Of a stretch of 64,000 nt of DNA, positions 35,300-44,587 are shown in pieces (positions within the stretch are counted from its first letter, which is position 1; each line of letters starts with the position of its first letter). Where the stretch lies: the NCBI RefSeq assembly GCF_900102085.1, contig NZ_FMVM01000004.1:124001-188000 (forward strand). The letters run 5' to 3'. This stretch comes from Paenibacillus polysaccharolyticus. GTDB lineage: Bacteria; Bacillota; Bacilli; Paenibacillales; Paenibacillaceae. A model generated the notes under the pieces. That model saw only the letters and a list, made by a program, of their open reading frames with translations, did not search any database and was not told the origin of the DNA. Position numbers and translations under genes: made by a program.

Positions 35300-36514
35300 C
35301 TGAAATATTTTAGTTTTTTGAATGCAGAGGAAGAAGAAGCTTTGTTTTTTTCTTCGCCCATATCGTTTAGTCATCGAACCTCCAAAGAAATACTGGCATA
35401 CGCTGTTGGGGCTGCTTTGTACATGCCGGCCACACGTCCGCATATCGCGGACGATATTTTACAACGTAAACATGAAGGACTTACAACCATCGTTATTGAT
35501 CTGGAAGATGCGGTAGGCGACGAGCAAGTCGAATTTGCGGAACAATGTTTGTCTCAGCAACTTGGACTTATCGCGGATTACATGGAGGCAGGGGAATTAA
35601 ACACCAATGACATGCCTTTATTATTCATCCGGATGAGATCCCCTGAACAGTTGGAACACCTTATCGAAATGTTGGGAGAACGAATCTCGTTATTAACAGG
35701 TGTTGTACTGCCGAAGTTTAGCTGTGAGAATGGACGCGCTTATTTGCAGCTTGTTCACCAGTATAATCAGCAGAAAGATCGCTCACATCCACTCTTATAT
35801 GCGATGCCCATTTTGGAGACGGCGGAGGTCATATACCGTGAGACACGTTGGCAGACATTAATTGATCTGAAACAGATTGTGGATGAATATGCACCATACG
35901 TGCTGAATATCCGAATTGGAGCTACAGATTTCTCAAGCCTGTTCGGACTGAGAAGAAGCCCGGAGCTTACGATTTACGACATTGCAACGATACGTGATTG
36001 CATCGCTGATATTGTCAATTTATTCGGGCGTGCAGATCAGGGATATGTGATATCCGGGCCGGTATGGGAGTATTTTAGCCAGCGTGAACGTGTATTCAAA
36101 CCCCAATTAAGACAGACGCCATTCGAGGAATCCCTGGGCAAGACAGGTCGGAACCTCAGAATGAAATATATTACGAATTCCATGGACGGGCTCATGCGTG
36201 AAGTGATGATGGATAAGGAGAACGGCATCGTAGGTAAAACGATCATCCATCCGACACAGATCAAGCCTGTTCAGGCGATGTATGTGGTTACGCATGAGGA
36301 ATTCATGGACGCACAGGGAATTATCGCTCGAAATGATGGGAGCCTGGGTGTTTTTAAAAGCACGTATACCAATAAAATGAACGAAATTAAACCGCATTTA
36401 AGCTGGGCTAAACGAATCTTGATCCGATCACAAATATATGGGGTGTTACATGAACAGCAGCATTTTGTCGGGCTCCTGCCCAAACACGAACAAACTTACG
36501 TTTCCTATTCTTGA
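35300..36514 (+). CDS. HpcH/HpaI aldolase or citrate-lyase-like protein of the ter pathway
   Basis: The likely start is CTG 35300, eight bases behind AGGAGG. The first in-frame TTG (35318) is too far from that site, and no ATG or GTG is available, giving LKYFSFLNAEEEEALFF at the N-terminus. The TIM-barrel lyase motifs are present: ALYMPATRPHIADDI, TTIVIDLEDAVGDEQ and GIVGKTIIHPTQIKPVQAMY. This CitE-like protein recurs at the head of ter biosynthetic operons and probably handles an acyl precursor of a nucleoside-like metabolite (family knowledge plus inference). It overlaps the next gene. Confidence 0.8.
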   Translation: MKYFSFLNAEEEEALFFSSPISFSHRTSKEILAYAVGAALYMPATRPHIADDILQRKHEGLTTIVIDLEDAVGDEQVEFAEQCLSQQLGLIADYMEAGELNTNDMPLLFIRMRSPEQLEHLIEMLGERISLLTGVVLPKFSCENGRAYLQLVHQYNQQKDRSHPLLYAMPILETAEVIYRETRWQTLIDLKQIVDEYAPYVLNIRIGATDFSSLFGLRRSPELTIYDIATIRDCIADIVNLFGRADQGYVISGPVWEYFSQRERVFKPQLRQTPFEESLGKTGRNLRMKYITNSMDGLMREVMMDKENGIVGKTIIHPTQIKPVQAMYVVTHEEFMDAQGIIARNDGSLGVFKSTYTNKMNEIKPHLSWAKRILIRSQIYGVLHEQQHFVGLLPKHEQTYVSYS

Positions 36515-37850
36515 TCAGTTTGAAGTCACCGTCGAGGCTACACATAATCCGCTTGCAATCCCATTGGAAAATCTGTTCTCCATGGCGGCACGCCTGAATA
36601 AAAAGAGATCTTTTCTCTTTGTTAGCAAGCTGCTGGGCAAGCATATTGCCGTCAATCCATATACCTCACTTCTAAGCGGCGCTGCTCTGGCCGTTCTATT
36701 GTATGAGGATGTAACGCACGGAGAGGACAAGCGTACTATAGAGTGGAAGCAACAAATGGTCCGTGGACTAATCGATCCAGAACAGGCCCGTGAGGTTTAT
36801 GAATATCTAATGGGTGTGCAGATGAGTTTGCCTGAAGAGGTTCGCTTTGTTGGTTTTGCCGAGACGGCCACAGCTTTGGGACACAGCATGTACGAGCTAT
36901 TTGCTAACCGTGCAACGTACATTCATTCTACGAGAGAATACCTTCCCGAGATTGAGCCGGATATCCAGTTCGAGGAGGAGCATTCCCATGCCATGTCTCA
37001 TCGCTGTTATGCAGTGGACTCTGCCTCCCTTGCTGAGGGTGGGCCGCTAGTCCTCGTGGATGATGAGATTACAACAGGCAACACCACGTTAAACATCATT
37101 CGGGATATTCAGCGTAATTATCCGCGTAAACATTATTATATTGCGTCATTACTGGATTGGCGTACGGATGCAGATGAGCAAAAATTTTCTTCATTAGAAG
37201 ATGAACTTGGAATAACCATCACCCCGATCTCTTTGTTAAAAGGAAAAATTCAGGTCACGGGTGAGCCAGCCATTGATATCTCGGGGGAAAAGAAAATCCC
37301 TGAATCCACATCTCTGATAAGTGTTATATCTGTAGCAGGTGAACTGGAGCCTTGGGCTATGGTGTCCGCAGATTCCGAGGGGAATCGCTGTTCACTGCCC
37401 TACCTGAAATATTCAGGACGATTCGGCATTCATTCTGGCCTTAATCCAATGCTGAGTGCAGGCATCACAAGGATTGCATCCATTTTACGTGAAAAAAGAA
37501 AAGGACAACGAACCCTTGTCATGGGAACGGGGGAGTTTATGCATATCCCGATGCGGATTGCAGCTGAGATGGGCGACGGTGTTCTCTATCAGTCTACAAC
37601 TCGAAGTCCGATCTATACGGTCAATCGTCCGGGATATGCTGTTGTTGCAGGTGAAGGATATGCTTCTCCAGAAGATCCGGCTGTCCGAAATTATATTTAC
37701 AATATATTGCCTGGGCAATATGATGAGATCTTTGTTTTGATGGAAAGACATATGCCAGAGGAACGCATGCGGCCTATGCTTGATGTGTTGTTACAACTCG
37801 GATGTAAGCAAATACATGTGGTGTACTGCGGTGCTCCACAGGAAGGCTGA
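36450..37850 (+). CDS. Phosphoribosyltransferase with C-terminal TRSP domain
   Basis: ATG 36450 follows GGGGTG; ATG 36438 is an alternative. The gene overlaps the preceding one by about 65 bases. The phosphoribosyltransferase domain (about 60-250) has the PRPP loop LVLVDDEITTGNT near residue 205. The C-terminal 200 residues form a TRSP domain (RTLVMGTGEFMHIPMRIA, YQSTTRSPIYTVNRPGYAV), which gives the family its name. It probably attaches ribose-5-phosphate to a base-like compound in the ter pathway. Normal length for this family. Confidence 0.85.
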   Translation: MNSSILSGSCPNTNKLTFPILDQFEVTVEATHNPLAIPLENLFSMAARLNKKRSFLFVSKLLGKHIAVNPYTSLLSGAALAVLLYEDVTHGEDKRTIEWKQQMVRGLIDPEQAREVYEYLMGVQMSLPEEVRFVGFAETATALGHSMYELFANRATYIHSTREYLPEIEPDIQFEEEHSHAMSHRCYAVDSASLAEGGPLVLVDDEITTGNTTLNIIRDIQRNYPRKHYYIASLLDWRTDADEQKFSSLEDELGITITPISLLKGKIQVTGEPAIDISGEKKIPESTSLISVISVAGELEPWAMVSADSEGNRCSLPYLKYSGRFGIHSGLNPMLSAGITRIASILREKRKGQRTLVMGTGEFMHIPMRIAAEMGDGVLYQSTTRSPIYTVNRPGYAVVAGEGYASPEDPAVRNYIYNILPGQYDEIFVLMERHMPEERMRPMLDVLLQLGCKQIHVVYCGAPQEG

Positions 37851-37861
37851 GAAGACAAGCG

Positions 37862-39013
37862 ATGAACTTACCTGCTATGGAAAGCATAATCAAGAAACAG
37901 ATTAAACCTCCTGAACCCATGGGGAGTTATGACCCGTCCGATGTTATATTTTTGTTGAAGGATCTAAGTAACATTTCATTAGAAAAAGAGACCGGAGAAC
38001 GTGAACATGCCATTCAGTCGGGCGTGCATTATTCAGAGATGCTGCCTGTCGAGTATCACCCTTCGGATGAATATATTGAGCTATTTCACGAGACTTTAGC
38101 ACAATCCGCGGAAAAAGTAGCTAGAGCTGCCGCAACGGTAGCGGAGATTATTGTACGCAAGCGGGGATTGAACACCGTTATTGTCTCGCTGGCTCGTGCA
38201 GGAACGCCCATTGGCATTCTGGTGAAACGTTATATTTCCATGAAATATAATGTGGACTTGCCTCATTACAGCATTTCGATTATCCGTGGCAAAGGAATAG
38301 ATGAGAATGCCATTTTATATATTTGGCAACAGCATGGGGTTGATATGCCAATCCAATTCATCGATGGCTGGACAGGCAAAGGAGCCATTCGCAAGGTGCT
38401 GGTCGATGCCTGCGACAGCCTGGATCAACGTTATGGTATTCGGTTGAATGATAATCTGGCCGTACTCGCTGACCCCGGTCATTGCTCAGATACCTATGGC
38501 ACCCGAGAAGATTATTTGATTCCAAGTGCCTGTCTCAACTCGACTGTATCGGGTTTGATGAGTCGGACTGTGCTACGGGATGATCTTATTGGACCGAATG
38601 ACTTCCATGGAGCCAAATGGTACAAGGAATGGGCTTCTTCTGATCTGTCGACGATGTATGTAGACAAGATTTCAGAATATTTTACCAAAGTTGAAACGGA
38701 GGCCTCGCTTCAAGCAGAGGATGCACTAGCCGATCCTCCAGAAGTCACATGGCAGGGAATGAAGGATATTCAATCCATTCAACAGGCATTTGATATCCAG
38801 GATGTAAATCTGATCAAGCCAGGGATTGGAGAGACGACGCGGGTACTGCTACGCCGTGTGCCTTGGAAAATACTGATTGACCGTCCGAACAATCCTAACC
38901 TGAAACATATCATGCTACTTGCTCAAGATCGTGGAGTTCCCGTTGAGGTATTCCCTGGGCTAAGTTACTCATGTTGTGGCATTATTCGATCTGTAAAGGA
39001 GGGCGGCGAATGA
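37862..39013 (+). CDS. StiP-family protein (PRTase-like, ter biosynthetic operon)
   Basis: The ATG comes 11 bases after the previous stop, with GAAGGCTGAGAAG upstream. The 383-residue protein has the StiP features: VIVSLARAGTPIGILVKRYI near residue 100, IQFIDGWTGKGAIRKVLVDA near 160 and LADPGHCSDTYGTREDYLIP near 200. These resemble a PRPP-type fold with a conserved Cys (annotated as cysteine protease StiP in many genomes, though the chemistry is unproven). It overlaps the HAD gene by the ATGA arrangement. Confidence 0.85.
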   Translation: MNLPAMESIIKKQIKPPEPMGSYDPSDVIFLLKDLSNISLEKETGEREHAIQSGVHYSEMLPVEYHPSDEYIELFHETLAQSAEKVARAAATVAEIIVRKRGLNTVIVSLARAGTPIGILVKRYISMKYNVDLPHYSISIIRGKGIDENAILYIWQQHGVDMPIQFIDGWTGKGAIRKVLVDACDSLDQRYGIRLNDNLAVLADPGHCSDTYGTREDYLIPSACLNSTVSGLMSRTVLRDDLIGPNDFHGAKWYKEWASSDLSTMYVDKISEYFTKVETEASLQAEDALADPPEVTWQGMKDIQSIQQAFDIQDVNLIKPGIGETTRVLLRRVPWKILIDRPNNPNLKHIMLLAQDRGVPVEVFPGLSYSCCGIIRSVKEGGE

Positions 39014-39837
39014 TCTATGCAAGTGATTTGGATCAGACACTGGTCTATTCTCGCCGTTCTATGGGCGTTGGTGAGGATGCGCCCGGGTTGGTTCCTGCAG
39101 AATGGATTCGTGGTGAGTTGTCTGCCTTTATGTCAGCCGAGACGTTGAATCAACTGATGACACTCCCCAAAGATATCCTGTTCATTCCAGTAACGACACG
39201 GACAGTGGCACAGTATCAGCGGATACAGATCTTTCAGCAAGAGGTTATTCCGTCCTATGCGATAACTAGCAACGGTGGCAACATTCTGATGAATGGCAAG
39301 GTTGATCCCTCTTGGAACGAACATGTTCGTTCCAAGCTTCAAGAGCATTCAGCAACGGCTGCCGAGGTGCGCCAGATATTTGACGATGTACTGAACAAGG
39401 AATGGGTTGTAGGAGAGCGACTATGTGATGAGTTGTTTTTCGCTTTTGTCATCCATCGTGATCTCATGCCAGTAGAAGAAGTTACAGAGAAGATTAAGCG
39501 TGTGGAATCCCTGGGCTGGGAGGCTTCCATACAAGGCCGTAAGTTATATCTGGTTCCCTCGGCGGTGAATAAACGAGCTGCGGTAGAACATATTCGCCAT
39601 CAGATTGGCGATGTACCCGTTGTTGCGTCCGGTGATTCTTTACTGGATCGTTGTCTGCTCGATTTTGCAGATTATGCGATTGCTCCACGGCATGGAGAGT
39701 TATACCGCGAGAAACAGCGGAATCCTGAAACGGTTCACTACCAGTTCACCGAACAATCCGGTATTTTTGCCGCAGACGAGATATTGAAATATGTTCGCTC
39801 TATACACCACGCTGCGATAGGAGATGTTGTCTCATGA
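39010..39837 (+). CDS. HAD-family hydrolase
   Basis: ATG 39010 overlaps the previous TGA (ATGA), with GGAGGGCGGCG just upstream. The 275-residue protein has HAD motif I (YASDLDQTLVYS, nucleophile Asp5), motif II (FIPVTTRT) and a motif IV region (PVVASGDSLLDRCLLDFADY). It is likely to be a phosphatase acting on a sugar or nucleotide phosphate in the ter pathway. The next gene overlaps its stop codon in the same way. Confidence 0.85.
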   Translation: MIYASDLDQTLVYSRRSMGVGEDAPGLVPAEWIRGELSAFMSAETLNQLMTLPKDILFIPVTTRTVAQYQRIQIFQQEVIPSYAITSNGGNILMNGKVDPSWNEHVRSKLQEHSATAAEVRQIFDDVLNKEWVVGERLCDELFFAFVIHRDLMPVEEVTEKIKRVESLGWEASIQGRKLYLVPSAVNKRAAVEHIRHQIGDVPVVASGDSLLDRCLLDFADYAIAPRHGELYREKQRNPETVHYQFTEQSGIFAADEILKYVRSIHHAAIGDVVS

Positions 39838-40874
39838 CCAAGACTCGTATATATTTTAACCGCTGGTTTTCGGTGGCATATCACTATATGAATATGATTC
39901 GGAACAACGAAGATGGGATGCAGTTCGAAATCTATGGCACACATTCTGATCCGAACAACATGGTGCTTCAGGCATGTGATCATGCAGAGCTGGAGCCGAA
40001 GGTGACAGGAAAAGAGTATATCGATTTCTGTGTTGATTTTTGCCGCAGACATCAGATTGATCTATTTATCCCACGTCTGCACATGCTGGATATCAGTCGG
40101 AATATACATCTCTTTGAAGAGGTAGGAACCAAGGTTTTGGTTTGCAGAGATACAGAATTGATGGAAAAGTTGATGGAGAAGCATCACTTCTACGAATCTG
40201 TTCGTGAACTTGGAATCATGAGCATTCCCGATTATTATACCGTCAGTAATGCCTCTCAGTTCAAACATGCTTATGAAGCACTCACTAGCGCGGGACATGA
40301 AGTATGCTTCAAACCATGTAACGGTGAAGGCGGAATGGGATTCAGGGTGATTGACAATAGTCGTAATCCGCTGGAAGAACTGTCTGGACATACGCAGAAT
40401 CGCATATCATTTGAAGACGCATTTCGAGCCTTTTCCTCTGTAGAATCTTTTCCGAATCTTATGGTTATGGAGAGACTTCAGGGATATGAGTACAGTATCG
40501 ATTGTCTGGCTGACAGTGAAGGGAATCTGCTGGCAGCTGTGCCTCGCCGCAAAGCAGGTGGACGATTAAGAAAACTTGAGGAAAATGCAGACCTGTTGAA
40601 CATTGCGAGTGAGGTGGCTAGCGCATATCGCATTCCATATAACTTTAATATTCAGATGAAGTATCAGAATGAAACGCCCAAACTGCTAGAGATTAATCCA
40701 AGGATGTCCGGAGGGCTACATGTGTCTTGTCTTTCAGGAATCAATTTCCCTTATCTGGCTGTAAAACTGGCTTTGGGTTATGAGGTTGGACTGCTACACC
40801 CGCAGTATGGAATATTAGGTAGTCATGTGGAGCAGCCACTCATTATGGATGAGCAGAAGGTTAGGAATCATTAA
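39834..40874 (+). CDS. ATP-grasp domain protein
   Basis: The ATG overlaps the HAD stop codon. The 346-residue protein has a carbamoyl-phosphate-synthase-like ATP-grasp fold: VCFKPCNGEGGMGFRVI, LMVMERLQGYEYSIDCLAD and PKLLEINPRMSGGLHVSC. It should ligate an acid to an amine or similar group with ATP and is the last enzyme gene of the translationally coupled ter biosynthetic operon. No clear terminator follows, so the TelA pair may be co-transcribed. Confidence 0.85.
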   Translation: MTKTRIYFNRWFSVAYHYMNMIRNNEDGMQFEIYGTHSDPNNMVLQACDHAELEPKVTGKEYIDFCVDFCRRHQIDLFIPRLHMLDISRNIHLFEEVGTKVLVCRDTELMEKLMEKHHFYESVRELGIMSIPDYYTVSNASQFKHAYEALTSAGHEVCFKPCNGEGGMGFRVIDNSRNPLEELSGHTQNRISFEDAFRAFSSVESFPNLMVMERLQGYEYSIDCLADSEGNLLAAVPRRKAGGRLRKLEENADLLNIASEVASAYRIPYNFNIQMKYQNETPKLLEINPRMSGGLHVSCLSGINFPYLAVKLALGYEVGLLHPQYGILGSHVEQPLIMDEQKVRNH

Positions 40875-41027
40875 AGAACGGTTTCCAAACATTGACACCT
40901 TCTGACTAATTTTTTTACAATACGATTATATAGATGATCTTGAGAAGTACACCGTAGCGAAGTGATCAAGTGTAGTCTTCATTTGTTCATTGTATAGGTA
41001 GTGTTGTTACAGGCAGGAGGAAAATAG

Positions 41028-41765
41028 ATGTTACGCAGAACAAAAATTGGATTAGGTGCACTGATCGGGTATGGACTTGCCGCTGTAAGCAGTTTTTTTG
41101 TCCCTGAATTTGTAACCTGGGCTATCCCGGCTGTGGCTACAATGGTTGGTGCCTTGATTCCATCCAGGCCGCATGAGCCCGTAGTGAAGACATTGGATTC
41201 AAATCGATACCCTGAACCTTCGGCGCTCAATAGTGCATCCAGTGAGCAGGGGACAGTTGAACGTGTTGAACGTTCGGCTAATCAGCGAATCCATCCAACA
41301 ACTGGACAAGCAGAGATGACCAGCACTTCCGAAGTCAGTTCGAAGCATAAACACACGGATATGGACCCTGTGTTTGGACCGGTCATTGAGTATCTTGAGG
41401 TGCTTGAGGATATGGTGATCTCCGAAGGACAAAAGAATGAACTGGACAATGAAATTGTGGAGAAGTCGTTAGCTTTGTTTGCCAGATTACAACGAGTCAT
41501 TCCGGCACTGAAAGAGTTAAACAATGGTGATATTAACCATACGATGCGCAGACTGATTTTGAAAGATCTCAATGGATTTATTAATCCCTTCCTGCGTTTG
41601 AGTGGAGAAGCGAAGCGCACGAATCGCCGAATGCTGTTAAATGGTTTGAAGGATGTGGATTCCAAAGTTTCAGAGATTGTATCTACCATTGAACATAAGG
41701 ATTTAATGGAGCTTCAGAATAAAGCAGAGCTTATTCATCAAAGGTATAGTAGCTCCGAATTATAG
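41028..41765 (+). CDS. Conserved protein paired with TelA (XpaC-like position)
   Basis: GGCAGGAGG precedes the ATG. The N-terminus has a hydrophobic pair of segments (residues 8-46, GYGLAAVSSFFVPEFVTWAI), then a polar linker and a helical C-terminal half with the repeating pattern NPFLRLSGEAKRTNRRMLLN. The gene sits 16 bases ahead of telA, the place XpaC occupies next to TelA homologues in Bacillus, and the C-terminal half looks distantly XpaC-like (tentative). It probably partners TelA at the membrane. Confidence 0.55.
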   Translation: MLRRTKIGLGALIGYGLAAVSSFFVPEFVTWAIPAVATMVGALIPSRPHEPVVKTLDSNRYPEPSALNSASSEQGTVERVERSANQRIHPTTGQAEMTSTSEVSSKHKHTDMDPVFGPVIEYLEVLEDMVISEGQKNELDNEIVEKSLALFARLQRVIPALKELNNGDINHTMRRLILKDLNGFINPFLRLSGEAKRTNRRMLLNGLKDVDSKVSEIVSTIEHKDLMELQNKAELIHQRYSSSEL

Positions 41766-41780
41766 GAGGGATGGTCAGAG

Positions 41781-42884
41781 ATGGCAACGGAATATATTCA
41801 ACTGAAGCAGGATGATCAGCAGCGAATTAACCAGGAAGCAAGCCAATTAATCCAGAAAGTATCACAGACGGATGTTGTTCAGCTGGATCTGTTAATGGAT
41901 GATATCGGCAAACTGGGTGTCAAAACGCAAGAAAAAGCGGGCCAAACGCTAAAAATGCTGGACCGACCTGTTAATGATCTGATGTCTGGTAATCGGGCAG
42001 AAGTGTCAACGATGATCTTGAAGCTACGTGATGAGTGCGAAAGCTTGCAACAGAGCAAAAATGTGAGTTTTGTAGGACGATTACTGCGCAAAAGCCCACT
42101 GAAAAACTATGTCTATCGCTACCAGTCTGTCAGAACCAACATTGATAGTATCATTAATGGGTTGAGAGATGGTAAGGACAATCTGGAAGAAAGCATTGTA
42201 AGCATGCGTCAATTAAAACGCTCTTCGATTCAGGAAATCTATAACTTGCAAACCAAAATTGCTTTTGGTAATCAGTTGAAGGAACTATTCGAGGCGGAGA
42301 TTGCCAAGCCGGAAAATGAGAACCGCAAGGCTCACTTGGAGCGCGGATTGCGAAAGGTCGTTACGCGTACACAATCCATGACCGAGATGATTATGCTCTA
42401 TAATCAGGCGATTGCGGCTACCGATATTATTAATGATAACAATGATAAACTGATTGATTCCGTAAACAATGCGATTGATAAAACAGCCAATCTGATCACG
42501 GTATCCGCCATGATTGCGATGGCGTTGAATGATCAGGAGAAGGTCATCTCGGCTGTGGAAGCCACCAATAGAACGATTGAAGAACAGTTCAAGGAGAATG
42601 CAAGATTGCTGCGAACCACGACCGAAAAGACGAATGATCTGTTAGCCAAACCGGCGATGTCGATGGAATCGGTTAATCAGGCTATTGGAGATTTGATGTC
42701 AGCTCTGGATCTCTCGGAGCAGTCGAATCGCCGTATTATTGAAAGTTGCAATGATTATACAGCCAAGATGACTGCACTCAATGCTGGCATGAGTGAACGG
42801 TTAGGCCTGGAAGCTCCCAAAGCCGGCAGTATCCAGACTAAAAAGCAACCGGATGCGAATGCGTTAAGCTCTTATCTGGATTAG
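41781..42884 (+). CDS. telA: TelA-family toxic anion resistance protein
   Basis: TAGGAGGGATGG precedes the ATG. The 367-residue, almost wholly helical protein has the TelA (PF05816) features DVVQLDLLMDDIGKLGVKTQ, RYQSVRTNIDSIINGLRDGK and SMTEMIMLYNQAIAATDIIN. Family members are linked to tellurite and cell-envelope-antibiotic tolerance, often inside ter clusters (as in the B. subtilis yceCDEFGH region). A strong terminator ends the unit. Confidence 0.88.
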   Translation: MATEYIQLKQDDQQRINQEASQLIQKVSQTDVVQLDLLMDDIGKLGVKTQEKAGQTLKMLDRPVNDLMSGNRAEVSTMILKLRDECESLQQSKNVSFVGRLLRKSPLKNYVYRYQSVRTNIDSIINGLRDGKDNLEESIVSMRQLKRSSIQEIYNLQTKIAFGNQLKELFEAEIAKPENENRKAHLERGLRKVVTRTQSMTEMIMLYNQAIAATDIINDNNDKLIDSVNNAIDKTANLITVSAMIAMALNDQEKVISAVEATNRTIEEQFKENARLLRTTTEKTNDLLAKPAMSMESVNQAIGDLMSALDLSEQSNRRIIESCNDYTAKMTALNAGMSERLGLEAPKAGSIQTKKQPDANALSSYLD

Positions 42885-42932
42885 TTCGGTGCCTGGCTGC
42901 TAGTATGTCAGTTCATATATTAATCATAATAT

Positions 42933-42972
42933 AAGCAAAAAGAGAGGCGCCGTGGCGTCTCTTTTTGCTTTT
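42933..42972 (+). terminator. Rho-independent terminator
   Basis: AAGCAAAAAGAGAGGCGCC pairs with GGCGTCTCTTTTTGCTT (one mismatch), with a T-rich tail. Confidence 0.88.
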
Positions 42973-43119
42973 CTGTAGTTGCATCGATCAGAAGAAACTC
43001 TCAAGTCCGAAATTGGCACAGGTTTATTCCAATCTCATGCGGACGATACTGGGCATACATTGAAGTTTGTTGGCATACACATGTGAACATGTACATCTTC
43101 ATCGTGAAGGGGGCAGGGC

Positions 43120-43215
43120 ATGTTATCTCTCATTATTGCCGGTATCGTGGGTGTTCTGATCGTCGTAGCTAGCAGTGAAAAAGCAGAGTCTATTGCGGAA
43201 TTAAATGAACGTTAA
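43120..43215 (+). CDS. Small hydrophobic peptide (31 residues)
   Basis: GAAGGGGGC lies six bases before ATG 43120. The peptide is one transmembrane helix (MLSLIIAGIVGVLIVVAS) with a charged tail SEKAESIAELNER. It lies alone between telA and the 43289 gene. The good ribosome binding site and clear helix favour a real small membrane protein, but no homologue was checked. Confidence 0.45.
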   Translation: MLSLIIAGIVGVLIVVASSEKAESIAELNER

Positions 43216-43288
43216 TATGCTGTATTTTCCGGGGAGTCTTTGATAAAATTAAGGCAAACCTTGGAAGTCGAAGAAGGAGCCGCCTAAC

Positions 43289-43855
43289 ATGCTGGAGTTT
43301 ACTTTCGAAATCATTGATGAGGCCAAAATTAACATTCAATACAAGTATGGTAGTCAGTTTTTCAACTTTAATCTGTTCTGTTCCAATGGAGAATGGAAGC
43401 TGCATCCGTTTGATGGCATTCTGATTGAGAACCGGGAGATGTGTCGTCTGGTCGTTTCGGATCTGTTACAAAACAAGGATTTTCATGTGATGCTTGCCAA
43501 AGAAAAAATCGTATTATCGCGTCTGCGAACCACGGTTAATCTACAATCAGATGATTCGGAAGAGTTCGAGAGGGATCATCGGTGGGATGATCGGTCATCA
43601 CAGAACGATGAGTTAATGGATTACATAGAGAATCATAGTTTTGAAGAGGTGCTTGAACTGGAGAAACAGCAGCTGGGTGCAAGGGTGGACTTTTTTCAAC
43701 AGATCATTCAGAGAATGTTTATGGAGGGAATCGGGCCTGAAGATCCTGACTTTCGCAAGGTTCAGTCTCTCATTAAAATTTATAAAGATACCATAGAAAG
43801 TCTGGGTGATATTAACGGTCATCATTTTGGAGATCATCCGCGTAAGAGATGGTAG
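43289..43855 (+). CDS. Hypothetical soluble protein
   Basis: GAAGGAGCCGCC precedes the ATG. The 188-residue protein starts with a strand-rich part (FTFEIIDEAKINIQYKYG, FNLFCSNGEWKLHPFDG), then an acidic helical half with a coiled coil (SFEEVLELEKQQLGARVDFF). No signal, membrane segment or catalytic motif. It is followed by its own terminator. Not recognised. Confidence 0.6.
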   Translation: MLEFTFEIIDEAKINIQYKYGSQFFNFNLFCSNGEWKLHPFDGILIENREMCRLVVSDLLQNKDFHVMLAKEKIVLSRLRTTVNLQSDDSEEFERDHRWDDRSSQNDELMDYIENHSFEEVLELEKQQLGARVDFFQQIIQRMFMEGIGPEDPDFRKVQSLIKIYKDTIESLGDINGHHFGDHPRKRW

Positions 43856-43915
43856 ATCCAAATGTGAATTAACTTGGATTCGCTAAAATTTCAATATGTC
43901 TGATAAAAAGTTAAC

Positions 43916-43943
43916 AAGCCCAGGAACACTTGGGCTTTTTTCT
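43916..43943 (+). terminator. Rho-independent terminator
   Basis: AAGCCCA pairs with TGGGCTT around an eight-base loop, with T6 after it. Confidence 0.8.
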
Positions 43944-44060
43944 ATTATTAAAATGTTGAACGTATTGTCAACGACTTGTCTTTTTTATGAAATGGACCAA
44001 ACTTTAGGGTGGGTTCGTTTGTTGAGTAGGTATAGGGATCATGATATGGGAGGTTAGAAG

Positions 44061-44348
44061 ATGAGTAATCCACATATAGAAGAAACAAGTCAGAAAGAGG
44101 CGCATTTATATGAGGAGCTTCGTCGTGCACTGGAAGACGTGCCGCAAGGGAAAGAACGGGAGCAAGTGATGCAGCGAATGATTCGTCAGTTAAAGTCCGC
44201 CAACTGGCGCAATGGACGTTTGAATGGGGTCAAGAAGTATTGGAGAGACGCTAGACCGGTTAAGTTATGGATATGGATTGCTGCCGGAGCGCTGGCTCCC
44301 GTTGTATTTTTCTGCTTATTTATCTGGGCATCCCTTTCGGTGGAGTGA
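44061..44348 (+). CDS. Hypothetical protein with one C-terminal membrane helix
   Basis: GGGAGGTTAG precedes the ATG. The 95-residue protein has a charged helical N-terminal part (AHLYEELRRALEDVPQG, VMQRMIRQLKSANWRNG) and a single C-terminal helix (LWIWIAAGALAPVVFFCLFI). The tail-anchored layout suggests a cytoplasmic domain held at the membrane. Family unknown. The following 300 bases contain no gene. Confidence 0.55.
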   Translation: MSNPHIEETSQKEAHLYEELRRALEDVPQGKEREQVMQRMIRQLKSANWRNGRLNGVKKYWRDARPVKLWIWIAAGALAPVVFFCLFIWASLSVE

Positions 44349-44420
44349 AGCGCAAGATGTGGTCGATGAAGAAGTGTTGATAGAGCACGTGTAAAGATGA
44401 AATATAATATTAATATTCTG

Positions 44421-44509
44421 GTAACAACGTCCTATGAATAAATTTAATAAAGTAGGTTTAGATTAGGATGTGCATAATGACCTTTTACTCATTTATGGGC
44501 GTTGTTATA
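44421..44509. repeat. Imperfect inverted repeat in gene-free stretch
   Basis: AACAACGTCCTATGAATAAAT on the left is mirrored by ATTTATGGGCGTTGTT on the right, about 88 bases apart end to end. It could be a small MITE-like remnant or a long RNA hairpin. No target duplication is evident. Confidence 0.3.
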
Positions 44510-44587
44510 CACGATATGTATTAGATGATCTATAATGATTCTACTTCTTTGGAAAATGCAGGATAGATTCAATCCTATACGTTTATA

